From Streptomyces griseus (GTDB lineage Bacteria; Actinomycetota; Actinomycetes; Streptomycetales; Streptomycetaceae), in NCBI RefSeq assembly GCF_001715295.1, contig NZ_MDKB01000002.1, forward strand, positions 2,221 through 66,220: DNA of 64,000 nt, written 5' to 3'. Positions 19,090-27,875 of the stretch are shown here, piece by piece. Within the stretch, counting starts at the first letter, position 1. Every line of letters begins with the position of its first letter. Position numbers and translations under genes: made by a program. The notes under the pieces were generated by a model. It was given only the letters and a program-made list of their open reading frames with translations. It did no database searches and had not been told where the DNA came from.

Positions 19090-20319
19090 TCAGCGCGGGG
19101 CGCGCCGCCGCCGGACATCCCGGACGACCGTCGCGGTGCCGGCCACGACACCGACCAGGACGACCGCGAGGGCGAGTGTGTAGGTGGCGTAGCGCTCGCT
19201 GCGCTCCTGCGAGGTCTCCGACATCGCCAGGTGCGCGGGTTCGGGCGCGGGCGCCTTGGGCGGCGCCGGGTCCGGGCGCGCGGCCTGCAGCGGTACGTCG
19301 TCCTTGTCCCCCGCGAGTGCCCGGACGGGGTCGACGACGCCCCAGCCGACGTAGGCGTCGTGGCCCGTGACGGAGCGTTCGGCCGTCTGCTCGATGCGGG
19401 CGACGATCTCGTTGGGCTTCCAGTCCGGGTACTTGGCGACGAGGAGGGCCGCGACACCCGCGACGTAGGGGGCGGAGAAGCTGGTGCCGTTGTCGGTGCA
19501 CTGGCCGTCGCCCGGGACGGTGGAGACGATGTCGACGCCCGGAGCGGCGACGCCGACGAACTCACCGGCCTGGGAGAAGGCGGCGCGTTCGTTGTTGCGG
19601 TCGGAGGAGGCGACGGCGAGCACACCGGGGAAGGCGGCCGGGTAGGTCGTCTTCAGCTTGCCGTCCATGCCGTCGTTGCCGGCCGAGGCGACCACGACGA
19701 CGTCCGCGGCGAGCGCCCTGGCCACGGCCCTGCCCAGCGCCGAGTTCTCGGTGAGCGGCTTGGTGGTGTCCTGGGAGATGTTGATGACGTCGGCACCCTT
19801 GGCGATCGCGTGGTCGATCGCGGTGGCCATCGTCGTGTCCTTGCCGCTGTTCTTCTCGTCGTTCTGCCGGATCGGGATGATCGTGGCCTCGGGGGCCAGC
19901 CCCACGAAGCCCGTTCCCTCACGCGGGCGGGCGGCGATGATGCCGGCGACCTTGGTGCCGTGCCCGACCTCGTCGGTGGTCCCGTCGCTCCTGCCGCCCT
20001 TGAGGAGGTTGCGACCGGCGGAGGTGTCCACGGCCTTCCTGAGCTGCGGGTTCGCGGTGTCCACGCCGGTGTCGATGACCGCGACCCGGACGCCCTTGCC
20101 CTTGGTGTCCTGCCAGAGTTCGTCCAGCATGACGCGCTGGAGGGGCCAGGGGCGGCCCTCGAACTGCTTCTTCATCGGGAAGGTGCATTCGCCGCTGCCG
20201 TCCAGGGCCGGGCCCGCCGGGCCTTCCGGTCCCGCTGCGGCGTACGCGCCGGCCGGCCACGCCAGTGCGGCGAGTGCGGCGGTGGCGGCCGTCAGTCCGG
20301 CCGTCTTGCGGTACATCAT
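19090..20319 (-). CDS. mycP: Mycosin, type VII secretion subtilase
   Basis: A 409-residue membrane-anchored subtilisin-like serine protease of the ESX locus. An N-terminal signal peptide runs to about residue 28. The catalytic triad is intact: Asp83 (VIDTG), His120 (GHGTKVAG) and Ser279 (GTSFSAP), with the oxyanion Asn in SAGND. A Pro-rich linker leads to a C-terminal membrane segment near 380-400 and a basic tail (RRRR). GAGAGGA precedes the first of two adjacent ATGs. It begins 46 bases after eccB on the same strand. Mycosins stabilise the ESX complex as well as cutting substrates. Confidence 0.92.
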   Translation of the reverse strand: MMYRKTAGLTAATAALAALAWPAGAYAAAGPEGPAGPALDGSGECTFPMKKQFEGRPWPLQRVMLDELWQDTKGKGVRVAVIDTGVDTANPQLRKAVDTSAGRNLLKGGRSDGTTDEVGHGTKVAGIIAARPREGTGFVGLAPEATIIPIRQNDEKNSGKDTTMATAIDHAIAKGADVINISQDTTKPLTENSALGRAVARALAADVVVVASAGNDGMDGKLKTTYPAAFPGVLAVASSDRNNERAAFSQAGEFVGVAAPGVDIVSTVPGDGQCTDNGTSFSAPYVAGVAALLVAKYPDWKPNEIVARIEQTAERSVTGHDAYVGWGVVDPVRALAGDKDDVPLQAARPDPAPPKAPAPEPAHLAMSETSQERSERYATYTLALAVVLVGVVAGTATVVRDVRRRRAPR

Positions 20320-20365
20320 GTGTTCCTCTCCCCCGGTCCCGCGTTCGTCCCCGTGGTACGCGCGG

Positions 20366-21913
20366 TCAGGAGCCCTGGGGCTGGCGGGCGCTGTTGGTGT
20401 CGAGCCGGGGGCCCTTGGACAGGAACTCGGACCAGGCGATGGGCACGAGCGAGGGGGTGACCTTCTCGTACCCCAGGCGGATCTGGGCCTGGCTGGCCTC
20501 GGGCCTGCCGTCCTGGGCCTCCGGCTGGTCCCCGGCGCCGATGTCCGAGCGCTCGGCGTCGCTGTCGCCGTTCGCCTGCACCGCGTACCGAAGTCCGGTG
20601 TCGGTCACCAGGAAGAGCGACCCGTCGGGCCTCGTCTGCTTGCCCCGGACCTGGGTGTAGAGCAGGCCGCTGCCGGGGGTGACGTAGGTGCTGGTGCCGC
20701 CGGCGTTGATCGCGGCGGGGTAGGCGGTCCCCGCCCAGGTGGTCAGGGTCGTACGCCCCCTGTCGTCGACCTTGCGCAGCACGCTGCACACCGTGTCACG
20801 ACTGCCGCTGCCCGTGGTGGAGTTGACCTGTACGGCCTTGTGCGCGGGCCACCGGGCGGCCTGGCCGGCGAAGGTCCGCGTGTCGGGCACGAAGTCCTGC
20901 AGACCGACGGACCGGGCCTCGCTGTCGAGGTTGAGCTGCGCGGTCTGCGGGGAGTTGATCAGCAGCCAGGCGGTGAACTCGGAGACCGGCTGGACCGTGC
21001 CCTCCAGGACGACGTAGAAGGCCGTTCCCTCGCCGGTCCTGGTGCGCAGGACCATGCCGACCTTGTTCTCCTCGGCGGAGAGCTGGCCCTCGATGTGCGC
21101 GGGCGCGCCGACCGTACCGGGGATGCGCGGGAAGACGAGCGGGCTGCCCTCGTGGAGGGTGGCGAGCCAGTCGTCGGTGACGGGCTGCGGCCGGCGGCTG
21201 CCGACGAGCGCGTTGGTCAGGTGGCCGTCGTCGGTCGCGCTCTCGTCGATGCGGTACTTCGTGCCGCTCGCGTCGACGAGGTAGCGGGCCTCGTCCTGGC
21301 CCTGTACGTAGAGCACCTGACCGCCGCTGAGCTGTTTGCCGCCCTCGGTCAGCGCGTTGTCCCGTTCGGCGAAGACGAAGGCCGCCTTCTGCACGGAGTT
21401 GCCCTTGCCGCCGGGCTGTACGCAGACCGCCCACCGCTTCGCGGTGCCCGCGTCCTTCGCCTCCGGAAGCCGGTCGGGGGCGTACGGGATGCCGAGGATC
21501 GGGCCGCGCGGCGGCTTCCCGGCGTCCAGGATGTCGTCACCGACCTGGACGACGTCGAACTGCTGCGGAGTCAGCAGGAGCCGGGCGGAGGCGAGGTTGA
21601 GCACCGGGTGGAGCAGGGTCTTCCTGTCCTTGCCCTTGCCGGTGCTGAGCACGACGTAGCGGGTGGTGGACTTCTTGCCGACGATCACCTTGGTGCCCGG
21701 CTTGTCCCAGTCCTTGGGCGCCGTGGGCTTGAACATTCCCCACGCCCCGAATCCCGCCATGATCAGCGCGCCGACGACCAGGCTCGGGACGACGGCACGC
21801 AACGGGCGCGGGGCGCCCTCCTCGGTACCGGTGGGCGAGGGTTGGAGGAAGGCGGCCACCGTGCGCTTCTTCGCAAAGGTGTACGCGTTGAGCTCGTCCC
21901 GCCGTGATGCCAT
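20366..21913 (-). CDS. eccB: Type VII secretion protein EccB
   Basis: A 515-residue EccB. A short cytoplasmic N-terminus (MASRRDELNAYTFAKKR, shared with the family) is followed by one membrane segment near 42-62 and a large extracytoplasmic domain, which in mycobacteria forms the periplasmic part of the ESX complex. Two Cys (AVCVQP and TVCSVL) are positioned as in the family disulfide. The open frame extends upstream, but only the ATG at 21913 gives the conserved N-terminus. It is followed by mycP in the same direction and is divergent from eccE. Confidence 0.9.
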   Translation of the reverse strand: MASRRDELNAYTFAKKRTVAAFLQPSPTGTEEGAPRPLRAVVPSLVVGALIMAGFGAWGMFKPTAPKDWDKPGTKVIVGKKSTTRYVVLSTGKGKDRKTLLHPVLNLASARLLLTPQQFDVVQVGDDILDAGKPPRGPILGIPYAPDRLPEAKDAGTAKRWAVCVQPGGKGNSVQKAAFVFAERDNALTEGGKQLSGGQVLYVQGQDEARYLVDASGTKYRIDESATDDGHLTNALVGSRRPQPVTDDWLATLHEGSPLVFPRIPGTVGAPAHIEGQLSAEENKVGMVLRTRTGEGTAFYVVLEGTVQPVSEFTAWLLINSPQTAQLNLDSEARSVGLQDFVPDTRTFAGQAARWPAHKAVQVNSTTGSGSRDTVCSVLRKVDDRGRTTLTTWAGTAYPAAINAGGTSTYVTPGSGLLYTQVRGKQTRPDGSLFLVTDTGLRYAVQANGDSDAERSDIGAGDQPEAQDGRPEASQAQIRLGYEKVTPSLVPIAWSEFLSKGPRLDTNSARQPQGS

Positions 21914-22055
21914 GAGTGTGTCTGTCTCCCGTGTCTCCCCGCGCGGCCCAGGAGCGTGCGCCTCCCCGCCCCCTGTGCCGGACCCCGGATGCCGGACCCT
22001 GGTGCCGGACCGGCCCCCTACTATGCCTGCTGATCGCGCGTGCCTGCGGGGCGGG

Positions 22056-22061
22056 TAGGGT
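22056..22061 (+). promoter_or_regulatory. Possible -10 box upstream of eccE
   Basis: TAGGGT stands 77 bases before the eccE ATG in the 224-base divergent gap between eccB and eccE. The -35 region (tgatcg at 22031) is poor. It is listed because the same hexamer occurs upstream of esxBA and of the gene at 24679. Confidence 0.3.
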
Positions 22062-22137
22062 GATCCAGCCGCCGAAGCCCCGGCGGGAGCGGGGCGAGCG
22101 GGTGGAGTTGGGGCCTTATGAACGGGGGAATGCCGGA

Positions 22138-23490
22138 ATGATGGCTTCCGCGACACGGAGACGTCCGGCCGGGAACACGCAGCCGCCGAGGGGGCCCGGA
22201 GCGGGCGGCCCGGCAGGTTCCCGCCGCCGTTCACGCACGTCCACGAACGGCCCGGCCGGCCCCGGCGGCGCTGCCGCGCCCCGCCTGGACGGACGGGCCG
22301 GACAGATCGGTTCGTTCCGATTGCAACAACTCGTACTGGTCGAGATCGCGGCCGCGCTGCTGCTCGCCGCCTGGGTGATCGAGCCGCTGCTCCTGGTGCC
22401 CGCCGGTGTCGTCGCCGCGGTCCTGGTGCTCCTCGCCGTGGTCCGCAGGCACCGCCGTTCGCTCCCGGAGTGGCTGGGCACCGTGCTCGCGCTGCGTGCC
22501 CGCGGCCGCCGTGCGGCCTCCTCGGTGGTGCCCGCGGGCACGGAGCCGGGACTGGCACCCGCCGTGGAGTGCGAACCCGCCCTGCGCACGTACTCGTTCA
22601 GCGACCGTGACCGGCGCCCGGTCGGGATGATCGGCGACGGTACGTACCTCTCCGCCGTGCTCCAGGTCGAGTCGGACGCCACCGCCCTGCGGCCGGACCG
22701 CTCGGCCCGCCCGCTCCCGCTGTCCCTCGTACGGGAGGTGCTGGAGGTCGACGGGATCCGGCTGGAATCGGCGCAGATCGTGCAGCACACCCAGCCCGCG
22801 CCCGCCCCGCACCTCCCGCCGCAGTCGGTGGCCGCGCGGAACTACGGCCCGTTGCAGGCGCGGACGGGTTCGCCCGCGCTGCGGATCACCTGGATCGCGC
22901 TGAAGCTGAACCCCGAGCTGTGCCCCGAGGCGGTGGCCGCACGCGGCGGTGGCCTCGTGGGGGCGCAGAAGTGCGCGGTTCGGGCGGCGGACCAGCTGGC
23001 GAGCAGGCTGACCGGGGCCGGGTTCCGTGCCACGGTGCTGACCGAGCAGGAACTGACCTCGGCCGTGGCCACGTCGGCGTGCGTCAGCCCGCTGGCGATG
23101 GCGCAGGCCAGCCGTACGGAGACACCCGGCCGCCGCACCGAGGAGACCTCACGGACCTGGCGCTGCGACGACCGGTGGCACACGAGCTACTGGGTGAGCC
23201 GCTGGCCCCACCTGGGCGGCGGCGGCGCCTCGATGCCGCAGCTGGTCGCGTTGCTCACCTCGATACCGGCACTGGCCACCACGTTCAGCCTGACGCTGGG
23301 GCACGGCGACCGTTCGGCCGTCTCGGTCACCGGACACGTCCGCATCACCGGGCGCAGCGACGAGGAACTCCTCGCGGCCCGTCACGAACTGGAGCGCACC
23401 GCTCGGGGGGTCAAGGCGTCGCTGGTGCGGCTCGACCGCGAACAACTGCCCGGCGTGCTCGCCACACTGCCGCTCGGGGGTACCCGCTGA
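22138..23490 (+). CDS. eccE: Type VII secretion protein EccE
   Basis: A 450-residue EccE. A disordered basic/Pro-rich N-terminus of about 65 residues precedes two membrane segments (LVEIAAALLLAAWVI and LLLVPAGVVAAVLVLLAVV) and a large soluble domain, the layout of mycobacterial EccE. There are tandem ATG codons at 22138 and 22141; GGGGGA is 9 bases upstream. It is divergent from eccB, and its stop overlaps the start of the next gene by one base (TGATG), indicating coupled translation. Confidence 0.82.
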   Translation: MMASATRRRPAGNTQPPRGPGAGGPAGSRRRSRTSTNGPAGPGGAAAPRLDGRAGQIGSFRLQQLVLVEIAAALLLAAWVIEPLLLVPAGVVAAVLVLLAVVRRHRRSLPEWLGTVLALRARGRRAASSVVPAGTEPGLAPAVECEPALRTYSFSDRDRRPVGMIGDGTYLSAVLQVESDATALRPDRSARPLPLSLVREVLEVDGIRLESAQIVQHTQPAPAPHLPPQSVAARNYGPLQARTGSPALRITWIALKLNPELCPEAVAARGGGLVGAQKCAVRAADQLASRLTGAGFRATVLTEQELTSAVATSACVSPLAMAQASRTETPGRRTEETSRTWRCDDRWHTSYWVSRWPHLGGGGASMPQLVALLTSIPALATTFSLTLGHGDRSAVSVTGHVRITGRSDEELLAARHELERTARGVKASLVRLDREQLPGVLATLPLGGTR

Positions 23491-24212
23491 TGTCCGCCAC
23501 CTCCCCTGCCCGGGCTCGGCTGGGTTTCGGTCTGATCGGTCCGCGCCGCGGCCGGCACACGGTCTCGGTCGACGAACTGGCCTCGCTGGCCGTGCCCGTC
23601 GGGGACGACGGCACGGTGATCGGTGTGGACGCCGAGGGCCGGCCCGCGGTGCTGGGCATCAACCGGCCCACCCCGTACGAGGTCACATTGATCGGCGGAC
23701 TCTGGACGGCCCAGGTACTGGCACTGCGCGCGGCGGCGACGGGGGCCCGGATCGCCGTGGAGACCGGACGGGCGCAGGCCTGGACGGGCCTGGCGCAGGC
23801 GGCGGGTGGCGGGCAGCCGTGCATCGCGCTGCACGAGGTGGGACGGGTGCCGCCGCAGGGCGCTTCGGCCGGGTCCCCGGTGGTCGTGGTGCGGGACTGC
23901 GGCATGCGGCCGCCGCGCGGCCGTGTGGTGGCCGGGCCCTGGCAGTCCGTGGTCACGCTGCTGCCCTACCTGAGCCCGGTGGCACCCCGGTTGATGGAGA
24001 AGTCCGCTCTCGTCGGCGTCCAGCGGGTCTCCCCGGACGAGGCGGCACAGATCGGGCGGATCCTGAACCTGCCGCCCGCGGAGACGCAGGCGCTGTCCAC
24101 CCTGGCCGACGGGGTCACGTTGTGGTGCGCGGGCGGGGACCGGCAGTTCGTCATGACCCAGGCCACCGACGCCGAGTCAGGACTGCTGGGCAGCGCGCGC
24201 CGCATGGACTGA
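23490..24212 (+). CDS. ESX-associated protein of unknown function
   Basis: A 240-residue soluble protein translated directly after eccE (TGATG overlap). It has no signal peptide or clear membrane segment. The visible pattern is alternating beta strands and helices (DELASLAVPVGDDGTVIGVD near 28-47, then PYEVTLIGGLWTAQVLALRA), suggesting a nucleotide-binding-like or EccE-related fold, but no Walker motif is seen. Conserved proteins of this size occur next to eccE in Streptomyces. A role in the secretion complex is inferred from the operon only. Confidence 0.75.
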   Translation: MSATSPARARLGFGLIGPRRGRHTVSVDELASLAVPVGDDGTVIGVDAEGRPAVLGINRPTPYEVTLIGGLWTAQVLALRAAATGARIAVETGRAQAWTGLAQAAGGGQPCIALHEVGRVPPQGASAGSPVVVVRDCGMRPPRGRVVAGPWQSVVTLLPYLSPVAPRLMEKSALVGVQRVSPDEAAQIGRILNLPPAETQALSTLADGVTLWCAGGDRQFVMTQATDAESGLLGSARRMD

Positions 24213-24678
24213 GCGGTCCGCGGGAGAGGCCCCGCCGGGGTACGGACTGGGCCGGAGCGGCCGGTGGCGGGCCCGGCCGTACGCAGCCACCGTGGGGCGG
24301 ACGCCGGCCCGGTTCGCGGCCCCGGTCGCGCGACAGGTCCGTACGGAGCCCCGGTGGCCCGCGTGGCCGTCGCGACGGAAGCCCGGTCGCGCGACCGGGC
24401 GGCGATCCGGGGCGTACGGGCGCGGGTGTCCGCTTCCCCCTCACGTCCGGGGCGCCCGGTTCACTTGTATACGGTGCCCGGCCTACCGGACAGTTCTTCC
24501 GTGCGGTACGGCCTGCCGCACCGCCCCCGATGGCGATTAGGGTGGGTGGGGGCGTGGCAGAGGAACCTGCGGGCAGGCACTGCGCGTCGCAAGGGGGAGA
24601 GCCGGGCGCACCGGACGACGGGAACGGTCGCCCCCACCCACCACGGCACAAGGGTGCTCGACCACACCAGGAGGCAAA
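24213..24678 (+). promoter_or_regulatory. 466-base non-coding gap with promoter-like and palindromic elements
   Basis: No gene is supported here; overlapping frames are Arg/Pro-rich shadows. It contains a 20-base perfect palindrome at 24381-24400, a matching 14-base half copy at 24321-24334, and a TAGGGT -10-like box at 24538-24543 with a weak TGCCGC at 24514 (18-base spacing). The long leader, about 135 bases from that box to the GTG at 24679, suggests that the EspI-like gene has its own promoter. Confidence 0.5.
24381..24400. repeat. Perfect 20-base palindrome with a half copy upstream
   Basis: gcccggtcgcgcgaccgggc is a perfect palindrome without a loop. Its first 14 bases after the leading g (cccggtcgcgcgac) recur at 24321-24334, 61 bases upstream. 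The absence of a loop favours a protein-binding site over a terminator. Confidence 0.5.
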
Positions 24679-27678
24679 GTGAACGGCGATCGGGACGAGA
24701 TCCGCGGGGGATGGAACGCACCCGTCGACGAGTCGTCCGACGCGGAACCCGCCGAGATGACGGGTGAGTTCACCATCGACTACACCCCGCCGGCCTGGTA
24801 CACGCAGAACGCGTCCGGGGAGTCGTCGGGCGGAGCGGGCTCGCACCTGGCGCCCCCGCCGCCGCAGGGCGCTCCGCTGGCACTGCCCGGCCTGCCGGCC
24901 GGGGGCGGTTTCGAGCCGAACTGGCCGCCGTCCGTGCCGCCCGCGGCCGCGTCACCGGCTCCGCCCTCCCAGCCCTCTCCGTCCTCCACCTCGCCGTCCG
25001 CGCCCACCGCACCGTCCTCCGAGCCCGGGCCCGTGCCGGCCGCCGCTGCTCCCGGCCCCTCCGGGCAGGCGGAGCCGGAGGCGGGAGCCGGCCCGGACGC
25101 GTTCGGCGGCGGTGATCTGGAGAGCGGCGCGACGATGCGGTTCTCACCCGCCGCGCTGAAGCGGGAGATCGCGCAGCGCGAGGCCGCCGATGCCGCGGGC
25201 AGCGCCTCGGCTCCGGCGGAGGCGCACACCCCGGACGCCGGCCTGCCCGGGTCCACCGGCGACTCCGCGGGTGACCCGGGTACCGGGGAGAGGAGTGACA
25301 CGGCTCCGTCCGCGGCCGGGGACGGGAGCGGCACGAACGGCTCCGCGGCGAGCGGGGAGACGGCTTCGGAGAGCGGGAGCGATATCGTCCCGGGCGCGGA
25401 CGCGGACTCCGTGCCGGCCGGCGCGCATGCCGTCCCCGACTCCGTACCGGCCGACGCCCCCGCCGGCGCGTCCGGGCCGAAGACCGCACCGCCGGATGCG
25501 GATCCGCAGGACGCGGTACCTCAGGACCGGGCGCCCGCGGGCACGCCGACGACCGGTGCCGCACCGGCGGAGGCAGCACCGTCCGGGGAGCCCCAGGACG
25601 CCGTACCGTCGGACGTGCCGGCGCCGTGGTCCCCTACGCCGCCCGTGCAGGGCGCCCTTCCGCCCCTCCCGCCCGCCTTCCAGCCGGCCGCGCCGCAGCC
25701 CGGTGCGCCGCAGTCCGCGCCGCAGTGGCCGGCGGCCACGCCCGCGCCGTCCGCCGAGGCGCAGGGCGGCTACGGCTTCCCCCAGGCCCCCGCGCCCGCA
25801 CCCGCCGCTCCCCTGCCGCCGGCCCGGACCGACGCACCGCCGCCGCAGGGTGGTTACGGCTTCCCCCAGCAGCCGCAGCAGTTCCCGGCGCAGGGCGGCT
25901 ACGGATTCCCGCCCGGCCCCCCGCACGCCCCCAGGCCGCATCTCCCCGCGCAGGGCGCCCCACTCCCCCCGCAGGCGCCCTATCCTCCCCAGGCCCCGCA
26001 GGCCGCGGCGCCCCCGCAGCAGCAGTCCCTGCCGCCCCAGGGCACACCGCAACTCCCCGCCCCGCAGGCCCCGCAGGCCGCTCAGCAGCCCGACGCCTAC
26101 CGGCCCCAGCAGCCGGGCCCCCAGGCACCGCCCGTCGATCCGCGCACGGGGGCGGCCTGGCCCACCCCGGTCACCCACGACCAGCGTGAGCGTTCGGTGC
26201 CGGGGGCGCCGCTCGGTTACACGGCAGCGGTGGAGCTCTCCTCGGACCGGCTGGTCCGCGGCAAGCAGAAGGCCAAGAGCAGCCGCAACCCGTCCGGCGC
26301 CTCACGGTTCAAGCTGGGCGGCAAGAAGGAGGAGCTCGAGCGGCAGCGCAAGCTGGACCTGATCCGTACGCCGGTGCTGTCGTGCTACCGGATCGCGGTC
26401 ATCAGCCTCAAGGGCGGCGTGGGCAAGACCACGACGACCACCGCGCTGGGCTCCACCCTGGCCACCGAACGCCAGGACAAGATCCTCGCCATCGACGCCA
26501 ACCCGGACGCCGGCACCCTCGGCCGCCGGGTGCGCCGCGAGACCGGGGCCACCATCCGTGACCTGGTCCAGGCGATCCCGTACCTCAACTCCTACATGGA
26601 CATCCGCCGCTTCACCTCGCAGGCGCCCTCCGGTCTCGAGATCATCGCCAACGACGTGGACCCGGCGGTCTCCACGACCTTCAACGACGAGGACTACCGG
26701 CGGGCGATCGACGTCCTGGGCAAGCAGTACCCGATCATCCTCACCGACTCGGGCACCGGACTGCTCTACAGCGCGATGCGCGGGGTACTCGACCTCGCCG
26801 ACCAGCTGATCATCATCTCCACGCCGTCGGTGGACGGCGCGTCCAGCGCCTCCACCACCCTGGACTGGCTCTCGGCGCACGGATACGCGGACCTGGTGCA
26901 GCGTTCGCTCACGGTCATCTCCGGGGTCCGCGAGACCGGAAAGATGATCAAGGTCGACGACATCGTGCAGCACTTCGAGACGCGCTGCCGGGGTGTGGTG
27001 GTCGTGCCGTTCGACGAGCACCTGTCGGCGGGCGCCGAGGTCGACCTGGACATGATGCGGCCCAAGACCCGCGAGGCCTACTTCAACCTCTCCGCCCTCG
27101 TCGCCGAGGACTTCCAGCGGGCCCAGCAGCAGCAAGGCCTGTGGACCTCCGACGGCGCGAGCCCGCCGCCGCAGTTCGCCCCGCCGATGCCGGGTCAGCA
27201 GGCCCCGGGGCAGCAACCGTACGCGCCCCCGCAGCACCCCGGACAGCCGTACGGCGACCACCGGCCCTACCCGGGTCAGCCGCAGCAGCCCTACCCGCCC
27301 CACCCTCAGCAGCCGTATCCGCAACAGCCCTACGGAGGCCGGCAGCTCCCGCCCCAGCAGCAGGCCGCCCCGGGACAGCCCTACCCGCCGCACCCCGGCC
27401 CCGGCGCGCAGCACGACGGCTGGCAGCAGAGCGGCCGGCAGCAGGAGAACGCGGCGCAGCCGCACGGCGGGCAGCCGAACGGGGCTCCCTACGACGGCTG
27501 GCAGCAGTCGCCGCCCTCCCAGGCTCAGGCGGGCGCGCACCCGGCCGGACCGCCACCGGGACCCGCCCACCCCGGTGGCCAGGCACATCAGTCCGACCAG
27601 CCCGAACTGCGGGGCCCGGTACCGCCGGACGGGCGCCCGCAGTACCCTCCGCAGCCGCCGCCAGCGTCTCAGCAGTGA
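24679..27678 (+). CDS. Pro/Gln-rich MinD/ParA-like ATPase, EspI type
   Basis: A 999-residue protein. Residues 1-500 are disordered and Pro/Ala/Gln-rich, with three GGYGFP repeats near 363, 391 and 406. A MinD/ParA-type ATPase domain spans about 570-830, with the deviant Walker A KGGVGKTT (K583) and the [12 protein letters not shown] switch. A second Pro/Gln/Tyr-rich tail follows (repeats of QQPYPP type). The GTG start has a near-perfect AGGAGG 6 bases upstream. Similar proteins (EspI in ESX-1, SCO5717-like in Streptomyces) accompany type VII secretion loci and may regulate them in response to ATP or position them in the cell. It ends the locus and is followed by a terminator. Confidence 0.85.
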   Translation: MNGDRDEIRGGWNAPVDESSDAEPAEMTGEFTIDYTPPAWYTQNASGESSGGAGSHLAPPPPQGAPLALPGLPAGGGFEPNWPPSVPPAAASPAPPSQPSPSSTSPSAPTAPSSEPGPVPAAAAPGPSGQAEPEAGAGPDAFGGGDLESGATMRFSPAALKREIAQREAADAAGSASAPAEAHTPDAGLPGSTGDSAGDPGTGERSDTAPSAAGDGSGTNGSAASGETASESGSDIVPGADADSVPAGAHAVPDSVPADAPAGASGPKTAPPDADPQDAVPQDRAPAGTPTTGAAPAEAAPSGEPQDAVPSDVPAPWSPTPPVQGALPPLPPAFQPAAPQPGAPQSAPQWPAATPAPSAEAQGGYGFPQAPAPAPAAPLPPARTDAPPPQGGYGFPQQPQQFPAQGGYGFPPGPPHAPRPHLPAQGAPLPPQAPYPPQAPQAAAPPQQQSLPPQGTPQLPAPQAPQAAQQPDAYRPQQPGPQAPPVDPRTGAAWPTPVTHDQRERSVPGAPLGYTAAVELSSDRLVRGKQKAKSSRNPSGASRFKLGGKKEELERQRKLDLIRTPVLSCYRIAVISLKGGVGKTTTTTALGSTLATERQDKILAIDANPDAGTLGRRVRRETGATIRDLVQAIPYLNSYMDIRRFTSQAPSGLEIIANDVDPAVSTTFNDEDYRRAIDVLGKQYPIILTDSGTGLLYSAMRGVLDLADQLIIISTPSVDGASSASTTLDWLSAHGYADLVQRSLTVISGVRETGKMIKVDDIVQHFETRCRGVVVVPFDEHLSAGAEVDLDMMRPKTREAYFNLSALVAEDFQRAQQQQGLWTSDGASPPPQFAPPMPGQQAPGQQPYAPPQHPGQPYGDHRPYPGQPQQPYPPHPQQPYPQQPYGGRQLPPQQQAAPGQPYPPHPGPGAQHDGWQQSGRQQENAAQPHGGQPNGAPYDGWQQSPPSQAQAGAHPAGPPPGPAHPGGQAHQSDQPELRGPVPPDGRPQYPPQPPPASQQ

Positions 27679-27700
27679 GGCAGTAGAGGTCTAAACCAAT

Positions 27701-27734
27701 GAGGGCCCGCACCGTTCCTTCGGTGCGGGCCCTC
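27701..27734 (+). terminator. Terminator of the type VII locus
   Basis: gagggcccgcaccg pairs perfectly with cggtgcgggccctc across a six-base loop, followed by ttgcatt. It lies 22 bases after the EspI-like stop codon. Confidence 0.88.
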
Positions 27735-27771
27735 TTGCATTCCCGCAGCCCACACGCGGTTTGGCCGACCG

Positions 27772-27800
27772 TTGACGCGACTCGACCGCCGCTGATAAAC
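27772..27800 (+). promoter_or_regulatory. Predicted promoter of the peptide ABC operon
   Basis: TTGACG (27772-27777) and ATAAAC (27795-27800) are separated by 17 bases, close to the housekeeping sigma consensus. It lies 75 bases before the chosen start of the binding-protein gene and after the preceding terminator. Confidence 0.55.
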
Positions 27801-27875
27801 CTTCGCTTCACCAGCTGGCGAACCAGAGATCTGCCCGCCTTCACCGTGCGAGTCATGACGCGAGGTCCACGTCCT

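Noticed and set aside
24264..24767. Open frame before the EspI-like gene
   Set aside because: It is Arg/Gly-rich, has no ribosome binding site, and runs into the start of the well-supported gene at 24679 in a different frame.
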